From Magnetospirillum sulfuroxidans (GTDB lineage: Bacteria; Pseudomonadota; Alphaproteobacteria; Rhodospirillales; Magnetospirillaceae), in contig NZ_JAGTUF010000015.1 in assembly GCF_018224925.1 (NCBI RefSeq), positions 1-64,000 on the forward strand: a stretch of DNA of 64,000 bases, in the 5' to 3' direction. Of the stretch, positions 26,001 through 32,692 are shown piece after piece; positions within the stretch are counted from its first letter, which is position 1; the number at the start of each line of letters is the position of its first letter. The notes beneath the pieces are model-generated. The model saw nothing but the letters and a program-made list of their open reading frames with translations, was not told the origin of the DNA and ran no database searches. The translations under genes were made by a program, and so were the position numbers.

Positions 26001-27005
26001 TTGCAGTGGTCTCACCATTTTCAGGGATATGAAGACCTGACACTGACCCACGCCAAGGCCGTGGATGACATGCTGGACCGCTTCATGGATCTGCGGGAAC
26101 AGTGCCTGGATATCCTGGTCAACAGGGTTGCGCCCAAGCCTGTGCCGATGGCGGCGAATGCGAATAACCCGATCGTCGGCGCCCCGGCACCTGCGGCGAT
26201 GGTGACGGTCATCGGTCTCGCGGCCGCCAGCGAAGGAGACACAGGCCCTGGCGCGGATGTGGCCGTCCCAGAGGTTGGAACACAGAAGGCCGCTACGGGG
26301 GACGAGTATCGGCTGGAGGCCGACCTGCCGCCGGTCGGGGACCAGATCCGCACCATTAGCCCGGAAACGCATCATGCCTTCGGCGTGGGGAAGGCGGCAC
26401 AGTGGCTACCCTTTCCCCTCCAGGAATCCAGCATGGTGATTTGTGAAAGGGATTCCCGCGCACCGAAGAAGGGCGAGTTCGCTGTCGTCGCCGACAGGAA
26501 CCTCGGCAAGGCGCATATCGGGTGGTGCCGGATGGACGGAGATAGCATTCTCGTCGCTGGCTTTGGAGGGAAATCCATCTCAGCGATTGCTGCGGCGAAT
26601 TGCGACGTCTTCCCTGTTGTCGGCGCCATTTTCGAGGGAGGTGCGACCGAGCAGACCCCATGCCACCCTCTGGACAGGCCGGACCTGATGGGGCGCTTTG
26701 GAAACGCCGCTGAAATTTCCGAAGGCGACAGCGCCGAGCCACTCATGTTCAAGGGTGATCTCGTCCTTCTCGATTCAGAGGTCCCCGGCGAAACCGTGTT
26801 CAGCGCGGCGGAAGGATCGATCTTCGCCGTCCTACTCGGCGACGGGCGCTGGGTGATCAAGCGCGTATCGGGCCCCGCCAACAAGCCGTACCGGCAGCTT
26901 CTGCCACTGGGCGTGCAGGGCACTGGTGAAATCGTGACGACGGCGCCTGGTGAAGTCGGTCTGACCATCGCCAGGGCTTTCCTAGTGGTGGGATTCTTAA
27001 GATAG
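23019..27005 (+). CDS. SMC/Rad50-like ATPase with zinc hook and S24-like tail
   Basis: A 1,328-residue protein. Walker A is at 141-149 (GPNGAGKSS). Charged, coiled-coil-prone regions flank a CPTC motif (C492, C495) typical of a Rad50-type zinc hook. Walker B is LVLLDDP, with D821-D822, so the ABC-type head is split as in SMC proteins. The last 200 residues contain strands resembling LexA/S24 peptidase folds (KGDLVLLD, then a lysine in WVIKRV). ATG 23,019 follows the CorA-like stop by two bases. Similar SMC-like proteins sense foreign DNA in Lamassu-type defence. The S24-like tail is an uncommon addition. Confidence 0.75.
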   Translation: MTNGDKTPNIQASGLTTDDLLALLACGETLDLSNGTSFVIEDEKARMALAWFLGDPVGKRYLASPPEKGSVDMAGLVTWMAKGRLPAKPAVAVLADDQRVWSLVSLTIRQFGGLQPFCMPDGSDAPDIPILISRPLFLAQGPNGAGKSSLARVLTFLLTGKVSSTPDFEHFADAGQINDYTLDNGITLPLPSVVPMPTLAQYEARFGKAEFVTTAVTALFEADDGTKTTICRKVVQGNKNVFSTILEKDGAVFDGHFATALGISPLAVDLSALHMARLAHLKLGQKESLADGVRALTGFREVAGLAEKTALKMKEYLGKTYQKTLKTAADKEAAGFKQQIAVLAEVFKDAASPPMPPVPDGNGSECQAKLAELEKDLDERASKVRAAVAAAAGVEEDKVELDGLDDDLVRVIDLLSAPTLDSAGLAALVAAAENLSDEDVDNVRGAIAETVKRANDFAALQAEELKIKRRRHHARIAAGLKEDGLAIPPADCPTCLRALDDTVVDDVLGMPVAAAIAAGAAETEDIKFTPEDFIVSARTELLEGIPEAVKACTKLWGKQDRAPSPAGWAVSVAGNVDKALATFSALKHLTAQATTAFEAAAVALPPCPVSALPALDPVFEGTRIDKASQVLNGLLDLRSWALSTREARATLVNEAYGVAEAIPAESLAGKVRELRSLLKDYRPVGQAREILKALTNHYDAWIAARKAAEDAVAAAEAVGRLAALKRVVDVQVDGLFRDLNTEMDRYWRDFYQAPGYAGPEAGLVRYDGVALHIPAEVEGARGSANNIANSSQVRALLFSFVLALLQSVWKRSGGLSLVLLDDPQLLFDERNQVRLAKGIVSCTSEGFRPLIMTFDRVFTARVARAGDCRMGAALSDQMEAYRIVPRGKIQECVRLELDELTLNSYRDEWRRDETNGAKIKVFCNEARSFMEHTLVNLLAEAAEPVHDHPTLDPLRVRVQNLVKRPGAVQNAEPFRQLLDLLPDGNPAKETLAQALQWSHHFQGYEDLTLTHAKAVDDMLDRFMDLREQCLDILVNRVAPKPVPMAANANNPIVGAPAPAAMVTVIGLAAASEGDTGPGADVAVPEVGTQKAATGDEYRLEADLPPVGDQIRTISPETHHAFGVGKAAQWLPFPLQESSMVICERDSRAPKKGEFAVVADRNLGKAHIGWCRMDGDSILVAGFGGKSISAIAAANCDVFPVVGAIFEGGATEQTPCHPLDRPDLMGRFGNAAEISEGDSAEPLMFKGDLVLLDSEVPGETVFSAAEGSIFAVLLGDGRWVIKRVSGPANKPYRQLLPLGVQGTGEIVTTAPGEVGLTIARAFLVVGFLR

Positions 27006-27060
27006 GTGTCCCAGGGACGTCAACGACGGCATACATATTTAGCCAGGGGGAATGATCCCG

Positions 27061-27573
27061 TTATCCGGCGTCTCCACGGGGACTTCCCGCCAAAGGAATA
27101 ACACTCGACACTTCATCCGTAGGGATATTTTTTGATCGACACAAGATGCAGCACCCCGTCACATGAGACGCATCCACGGCATAGCCCCGGAAGACAGTCC
27201 CGACGTCAACTGAATGCCGAATGAGCCTCTCGTAAAGGTCGGCTAGGTGACGGTGCAACTGGGCAATCTCTGCGTCTTTGGACTGCACGGTTTCCTGAAG
27301 CAGGGCGTTGCGCTCCTTTAGGGCCTCGATCGAAGCGGATCCGTCACGGTAGCGCCGCCGAGCCTGAATTTCAGCGAGGGCCATGGTAACGACCGCTTCA
27401 TTGCGAAGCAGTGTGCTGCGGGCAATCCCCAAATCCCGCGCTATCTCACTCGCATTATAAACGTAGCGTTCCCCGCGGCTTGCCGCTTCGTCAGCGCGTG
27501 CGCGAATTGTCTCCACGATTTTATCGCGGAGCTTCTGCCCACGCATGTGCGACCGGCCAGACTGAGCGCTCAT
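27061..27573 (-). CDS. Small HTH/coiled-coil protein, TnpC-like
   Basis: A 170-residue protein. A helix-turn-helix candidate lies at about 38-60 (ASEIARDLGIARSTLLRN), followed by a coiled coil at about 82-115. Two CxxC-like cysteine pairs occur near 140-150 (GCCILC). Size, position and layout agree with TnpC of Tn554, an accessory protein that influences orientation or frequency of transposition. Its start overlaps the stop of the large recombinase gene by 4 bases. Confidence 0.65.
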   Translation of the reverse strand: MSAQSGRSHMRGQKLRDKIVETIRARADEAASRGERYVYNASEIARDLGIARSTLLRNEAVVTMALAEIQARRRYRDGSASIEALKERNALLQETVQSKDAEIAQLHRHLADLYERLIRHSVDVGTVFRGYAVDASHVTGCCILCRSKNIPTDEVSSVIPLAGSPRGDAG

Positions 27574-29723
27574 CCCTTGATCTCCTCAAGAATTCGCTCC
27601 GTCGTCTTCCGCACGTTTTCATAATGCGCGAACTGGGGCGAGGCGGTCATGCTGTCCTCGGCCATGATCGCTGTTATGGCGGCTGCGTTCCGGTTAACTC
27701 GCTCGATCTCTGCAACCTGCAGCGGATCTTCCCTGTCGATAATGAGGAATTCACAAGGTTGTGGCTCGGCGCGTTCGTTCTTCGTGCAGCTCAAGCAACT
27801 CAGGGAATGCGGGCAGACCTCTGACGCCCAGTTGAGCAGGCAAATGCCGTGGGGCATGGGATTGTAGAACTTGGTGGCGGTGGCCAGATAGGTCTCAGCG
27901 TCTTCCGGGCTTTCCTGCGCGAGACGTGCATGCGCCGAAGCGGCATGGCCTAAAACCAAGCCATCTCGGACCGACTGCCTGATCCGCTCCGCACGCACCT
28001 CGGCGCTTGTGTGGAGATATCCCGCATTGGCCGCGACAGATTTCCGGTTGAACAGAATGGCAATCTGATCCTGGGTGAGCCCGCCATCCTCATAGGCCGT
28101 GTTCAGCCAGTGCCGGATGTCGTGAACGGTGATCTTCGCGATCTGACCTGTCCGTGGGTCACGGATTTGAAAGCGGTTGAAAACGGAATCGGTATCCTTC
28201 CCGGTGTTTTGGTCCCGCGTATAACCGCCAAGCCAATGGTTTAGATGGTTTGCGCCACGAATTGTGAATCTGTCCGTGTTGACCCAATGTGCCGGCGAGA
28301 ACTGGTTCTTGAGGGTCACAAAAAGCGCATCTGGAGCATCAAGGATGATGCGCCCCGTGTCCGGATCACGGAGAACAGAGGTGTCCAAGCGGAACAAATC
28401 TTCAATTTCTTCGTCCCATGCCGGTGCGTCGAAATGGCGCTGCTTAATCTGGCACCAAGCGGCCTCTTCAATGATTTTGGGAACCGCATCGATCCTCCTT
28501 GCCGACAGGGCAATCTGATCTTCAAACGTCAGCACAGAAACGATGCGCTTGTCGGTGTCGAAGCTTTTTAGGGATTCGACTGTCCTCGAGCCAAAATCAA
28601 ACTTACCCCTTCGCGACGCGGCAGTTTGCGCAAGGAGTTTTGGAATCGTGTTTCGGTTAACTCCCAAGTCACGAGCAATAGCCGACGCATTTCCCTGATG
28701 CCGTTCGTATGCGTCTTCGATCGGCAACCATCTGGATGTCTTTGAGTACCAAGCCATGCGTGGATCAATGAGACGGTTTTCAGGGGCTTCAATGAAGTTT
28801 TTGGCCCAGCGCCTGACAAAGTAAGAAATGGTTTCGGAGCTTTCTGACGCGAATACGCGACCCCAATCGATCGACCTCGTTTGCTGCAGCCTACGGGCGA
28901 GTGCTCGTCCTTCCGCCGTATGCTTCCGTATGAACGACACGGCCTCCTCGACCACATCCCTAAGCTCGGGGACGACCGGTCGAGCAAACTCTCGACCATT
29001 CTTCGCGGGGAAATGCCGAATGAGGAGTGCCCGCTCGTCGTTGATCAGGCAATCCACCGGAAGTGTCATGAGCTCCGAAACCCGAAGGCCGGTAGCAATC
29101 GCGATCGCCAAGGCTGAGATATAGAAGCGATCGCGCTCCGAGGTTTCCGTACCGATCCGATAGGAAAGGATTTCGGAAAGAATTTCGTTGGGGATGAGTT
29201 TTTCACATCGTCCCTGCTCAGATCCGGTTCGACCGTAATCAAGGGCGCTGGATCGTGGCGCCTTAAAGACCACATGCAGGCCCAGATGCAAGTTGAGCCA
29301 TACGCCATGGCGCGCCAAATCCGAAAGATGCCGACCTGCAGTTTTCTTGGACACTTGATATGCAATGTCGCGGGCCCGTTGGAAGTCGTCGGAGGTCAAG
29401 GTCATGACCGACCGAGCTTGGAGGACCTGTGAGAGGAGCGCAAATGCGGAACAGGTCAACGCGGCGGCCGTCGGGGCAATTCGACGTCGAGTAATGAGCT
29501 CCGCCACACGGATTTTCGCAAGCTCCCGGAGGTCCAGGTTGCCAATTCTCCCAAAATCAATGTTGAAGGTTCGAACCTTGGATGAGCGATGAAGCGGCGC
29601 GAGGTTCCAGACGTCGTCGTCGAAAGATACGCCAGACGGCAGGCCGGCGACGAAGCGAGGCATAGACGCGAGGAGATCTGCTCCGTGCGGGATGCGTTCG
29701 AGGAGTGGTTGGGAGGCCGTCAT
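27570..29723 (-). CDS. Large tyrosine recombinase, TnpB-like
   Basis: A 717-residue site-specific recombinase. Catalytic motifs are visible: Arg in TGLRVSELM, His-x-x-Arg in VHDIRHW and the Tyr nucleophile candidate in NAGYLHTS. A C-terminal extension has a cysteine cluster (CPHSLSCLSC) that may bind zinc. An internal HTH-like segment (ASAIARDLGVNRNTI) resembles the HTH of the small protein encoded downstream. It overlaps the middle recombinase gene by 4 bases. Confidence 0.8.
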   Translation of the reverse strand: MTASQPLLERIPHGADLLASMPRFVAGLPSGVSFDDDVWNLAPLHRSSKVRTFNIDFGRIGNLDLRELAKIRVAELITRRRIAPTAAALTCSAFALLSQVLQARSVMTLTSDDFQRARDIAYQVSKKTAGRHLSDLARHGVWLNLHLGLHVVFKAPRSSALDYGRTGSEQGRCEKLIPNEILSEILSYRIGTETSERDRFYISALAIAIATGLRVSELMTLPVDCLINDERALLIRHFPAKNGREFARPVVPELRDVVEEAVSFIRKHTAEGRALARRLQQTRSIDWGRVFASESSETISYFVRRWAKNFIEAPENRLIDPRMAWYSKTSRWLPIEDAYERHQGNASAIARDLGVNRNTIPKLLAQTAASRRGKFDFGSRTVESLKSFDTDKRIVSVLTFEDQIALSARRIDAVPKIIEEAAWCQIKQRHFDAPAWDEEIEDLFRLDTSVLRDPDTGRIILDAPDALFVTLKNQFSPAHWVNTDRFTIRGANHLNHWLGGYTRDQNTGKDTDSVFNRFQIRDPRTGQIAKITVHDIRHWLNTAYEDGGLTQDQIAILFNRKSVAANAGYLHTSAEVRAERIRQSVRDGLVLGHAASAHARLAQESPEDAETYLATATKFYNPMPHGICLLNWASEVCPHSLSCLSCTKNERAEPQPCEFLIIDREDPLQVAEIERVNRNAAAITAIMAEDSMTASPQFAHYENVRKTTERILEEIKG

Positions 29724-31249
29724 GCCTTATCCCTTTCCATCTCACGATCGATGCGGTCCATGACGTCTTGGATGCCGGCGGCTGTGCGCTCGAAATCCTT
29801 CATAGCCTTGGAGCGTGATGCGCCAATCTCGGTATCTCGCCACCTTTGGTATTCGTGTTCAATGAAATCGAGCGCTTTCATGTGATTGGCCTGCCGGAAG
29901 GCCAGAAAGTACTGGCAGAGATAGCAACTGAAGAGTGGATGGTGTTGGCAGGAGGACGCACTGCCGCACGCGCCGACAACGGCAGGGGCCGCTGCCCCTG
30001 GAACAATTATCGGCGGGCCGGCGGAACGATTGGTGTCAATAATTCGCCCTTGAAACCAAGCGTTCTTGAGGTCGGAAAAGCGCGATCCAAGCCGGTCGCT
30101 CATCTGCTCAAATAGTGGGAGGGTATCCGCGCCGACAGAGTCGATATAGGCCTGGGCCGACTGGGGGCTGTCGTGTTGCAGGACATCCTGGATGAGTTGC
30201 CGAGAGTATCCTTGCATCGCCAATTGGGTGGCTCCGGTGTGGCGAAGCCGCGTTGTCGCAAATGCCATCAACCTTTTTGTCCGGGGGCTGGTCATGGCCT
30301 GCCGGGAGAACCATGCTTTGCAAACGCTGTTGAAATAGGCAGTGCTGAGCTCGGCCTCTTCGCAGCCCCAGACGATGTGTGGCAATAAGATGCCGCTTTT
30401 TTGGCACACAGGCTGGACGTTTGGCCGCGCTCTATAGTTTTGGATGTCCTTGGCAAGCGAAGCAGGGATGCATTCCCATTCGTTGCTCTCGCCCGCTTGG
30501 GCTTTGACCTTGGGGATATTGAGGAAGAATTGGCTTCCTATCGCACTGTTTATTTCGCGAAAGCCATCAGCCGGAATTTGCAGGATCTGAGAAGGGCGCC
30601 GCAAAGTCGCAAGGAATATGCGCAAGGATACACGGACGAAATGGTCCGCAGCTGTCTGGTCACTCGTCGGATCCTCGAGGACACGGCGCAGAACCTCAAG
30701 TTCCGATGTTGAAAGAGCGCCGGCGTCGGGGTCCCACTGAAGAACGGCCCGGAGAGTTTGAATATCATTGCGCGCTTTCCACCCAGTTATTCGGTCAGCT
30801 ACATAGCGGGTGGCTCCGCACAAGTTGCGGTCTGTTAAATTTCTATAAAATTCCCGAAACGTAATTCTATCACTCGCATTCAGTTCAGCCCAAATTAACT
30901 CTATTGACGTTATAGCGCTAAGCTCCACCAAATCAATAGACGGTCCATACTTCCCCTTGATGCGCGCCAGAGAATTCAGGAGAAGATCATACTTCTGCAA
31001 TGAGCTAGGGCATCGTTTTTTCATTCGCTGATGAACGATCAGGCGGGCAGCCGAGGAAAATTCCTCCGGAAGCTGGGGCGGCCAGGAAAGGATGTGTGTG
31101 ACATTTTGGTATCGGGTTCGCCATTCCGTCGACCCGGCCAATATCCATATCGGCGATTCTTCCCGGAAAACGTTCTTGATGAAGCGCTCACCGGTATCGG
31201 CCACCCAATAGTCGCTTTCCGGATCATATTTCAGCGAAGAGATGTCCAT
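29720..31249 (-). CDS. Middle tyrosine recombinase of the trio
   Basis: A 509-residue recombinase. Arg lies in LATLRRPSQ, the second box is TTRLRHTGAT and the nucleophile candidate is the Tyr of SAQAYIDS, with a His in LQHDS upstream. The first His of the canonical HxxR is Thr, so catalysis may depend on partners. A Cys-rich patch (ACGSASSC, then CYLC) lies at about residues 435-460. It overlaps the first recombinase gene by 19 bases and the third by 4, so all three are probably made in fixed ratio. Confidence 0.75.
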   Translation of the reverse strand: MDISSLKYDPESDYWVADTGERFIKNVFREESPIWILAGSTEWRTRYQNVTHILSWPPQLPEEFSSAARLIVHQRMKKRCPSSLQKYDLLLNSLARIKGKYGPSIDLVELSAITSIELIWAELNASDRITFREFYRNLTDRNLCGATRYVADRITGWKARNDIQTLRAVLQWDPDAGALSTSELEVLRRVLEDPTSDQTAADHFVRVSLRIFLATLRRPSQILQIPADGFREINSAIGSQFFLNIPKVKAQAGESNEWECIPASLAKDIQNYRARPNVQPVCQKSGILLPHIVWGCEEAELSTAYFNSVCKAWFSRQAMTSPRTKRLMAFATTRLRHTGATQLAMQGYSRQLIQDVLQHDSPQSAQAYIDSVGADTLPLFEQMSDRLGSRFSDLKNAWFQGRIIDTNRSAGPPIIVPGAAAPAVVGACGSASSCQHHPLFSCYLCQYFLAFRQANHMKALDFIEHEYQRWRDTEIGASRSKAMKDFERTAAGIQDVMDRIDREMERDKA

Positions 31250-32487
31250 GCTTCCTGCTGCCCTTGCCAGATCGCGAGTGCATGGGCCGCCCGATGTTTG
31301 CGAGCCCTGTTTGTATAAATATCAAGGCTCTTTGGGCTGGACCAACCTCCCCAATAGACGAGGTCATTGATTCGAACATTTTGCTCGGCAACTTCCGGAA
31401 TGCGTCCGATTGCCGCGTAGGCTCGGTTAAAAAAGGCATGGCGCGCCAGATGCCAATGGAACGGCACCCCCGTTTCCTTGGAGATGCGGGTCGCGAGACT
31501 GCGTGCCGTAACGTGCGGCAATGGTGCCCCGTCATCGTTGACCAGCAGATAAGGGTGCAGGACTTGGGGGCTCTTTCTCTTGGAACCGTCCGACCTAGTT
31601 TTCCAGGTGACCCGATATTCGCTGATGTAGCGTAACACAAATTCGGGAAAAGCCGAGTTGGCCAGAAGAATGCCGAGAGATCGCCCAAGGGTTTTTGGCC
31701 GAGGTGCATAGGTCCTCCGGGGGTCCACATGGTCCCGATCTTCCATCCTGACAATCTCAAAGGTCGGGCGGTGTCGGTTTGGGCAGTCTTCTACACGAAG
31801 GGCCAGAATTTCGCCGATTCGCATCCCGAATTCGATTGCCAAGCGCCAGATCAAGAAGGTTCTGACCCACATGGGATCGGCGTTTGCTGACATCGCAGCG
31901 TTAGCCAAGAACCCATCAATCCTGCGAATGTCCTCTTCGTCCATATCTGGGGCTACAGGCTTTTCCTTCACACGCTTTGCCACGTGCGCCCACGCCGCTT
32001 TTTGAGTCGCTAGGACGTTCTGGATCTCGTAGCCACGCAGCACCGGATCATCGGCCGTCCAATACATCGTGATGAACCATGCTTCCGCGATTCGGGCTTG
32101 AAGCAGGGTGGCATTGAACGTCCGACGGGATGCCTGCGACATAATACCGTCGGCCTTGCCATAGCGCTGCTCAAGCCAGAGCGCGAACGCGCGAATGAGC
32201 TTTGGTTCAATGCGCTCTCCCTGAAGGAGGCGCCCTTCCAGGTCATGGCCGCATTCATCAGCAAACGACAGAAGTGCCCGCAATCCTTTGAGAGCACCTT
32301 CAATGGTGTTTGGGCTGTCATAGACCCCGGCCAAGTGCGCTGCATAAAGGCAGCCCGCTGGCGACGGCGTTCCAGTTACGCGGCTTTTAACAACGTAGCG
32401 AGGCCGAGATGTACCGTCATTTATTGGAACGCCAGCATAGGCAAATTTCGCATCGTGCTTTCGCAACACCCTGCTCCATCCAGACAA
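31231..32487 (-). CDS. Short tyrosine recombinase, TnpA-like
   Basis: A 418-residue integrase with an N-terminal core-binding region and a C-terminal catalytic domain. Arg is in FGMRIGEIL, HxxR in HWHLARHA, Trp in YWGGW and the Tyr nucleophile in LDIYTNRA. It is the first gene of the trio and reads from the island's right edge inward. Length and motifs fit TnpA of Tn554-type elements and the first gene of recombinase-trio elements. Confidence 0.8.
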   Translation of the reverse strand: MSGWSRVLRKHDAKFAYAGVPINDGTSRPRYVVKSRVTGTPSPAGCLYAAHLAGVYDSPNTIEGALKGLRALLSFADECGHDLEGRLLQGERIEPKLIRAFALWLEQRYGKADGIMSQASRRTFNATLLQARIAEAWFITMYWTADDPVLRGYEIQNVLATQKAAWAHVAKRVKEKPVAPDMDEEDIRRIDGFLANAAMSANADPMWVRTFLIWRLAIEFGMRIGEILALRVEDCPNRHRPTFEIVRMEDRDHVDPRRTYAPRPKTLGRSLGILLANSAFPEFVLRYISEYRVTWKTRSDGSKRKSPQVLHPYLLVNDDGAPLPHVTARSLATRISKETGVPFHWHLARHAFFNRAYAAIGRIPEVAEQNVRINDLVYWGGWSSPKSLDIYTNRARKHRAAHALAIWQGQQEAWTSLR

Positions 32488-32600
32488 CGAAGCAAGCCAT
32501 CTAGCCGCCTGATTTAAAAGGGTGCCTTAGATGATCTTCAGACGCTACATATTTCAGTCAACATAACCTACGACCGGCTTTTTCAGAAAAGATGGGGGCC

Positions 32601-32640
32601 GAAATAAAATAGCGCCGCCAAGTCAAAGACTTGGCGGCGC
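32601..32640 (-). terminator. Intrinsic terminator of nrdJ
   Basis: A perfect 13-base stem (gcgccgccaagtc / gacttggcggcgc) with a 3-base loop is followed on the minus strand by TATTTTATTTC. It lies about 50 bases after the nrdJ stop codon and marks the core side of the island junction. Confidence 0.85.
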
Positions 32641-32692
32641 CACATCGACAGGACCTAACGTTTCAGAGCCAGGCTAACGCAACATTTTTTTG

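Larger units (their letters stand above)
1..32556. other. Genomic island (left boundary not seen)
   Basis: The stretch carries conflict-type, envelope and recombinase genes with visibly uneven base composition, including long AT-rich patches around 7,400-8,340 and 11,290-13,100. From nrdJ onward the sequence is uniformly GC-rich housekeeping DNA. The right edge is placed between the start of the last recombinase gene (32,487) and the nrdJ terminator (32,601). No left end, attachment site or tRNA is visible, so the island probably continues upstream of this window. That this is one acquired unit rather than several is inference. Confidence 0.6.
27026..32556 (-). mobile_element. Recombinase-trio module (Tn554-like)
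   Basis: Three overlapping tyrosine recombinase genes and one small DNA-binding protein are transcribed together on the minus strand. The order is short integrase (418), middle (509), large (717), small coiled-coil protein (170), resembling tnpA-tnpB-tnpC of Tn554 with an additional recombinase, and other recombinase-trio elements. Imperfect direct repeats flank it: gacggcatacatatttag at 27,025-27,042 and gacgctacatatttcag at 32,541-32,557. Whether it mobilises only itself or the whole island is unknown. Confidence 0.6.

Noticed and set aside
32488-32692. tRNA gene as island insertion site
   Set aside because: No tRNA-like cloverleaf or conserved T-arm was visible; the only structure is the nrdJ terminator.
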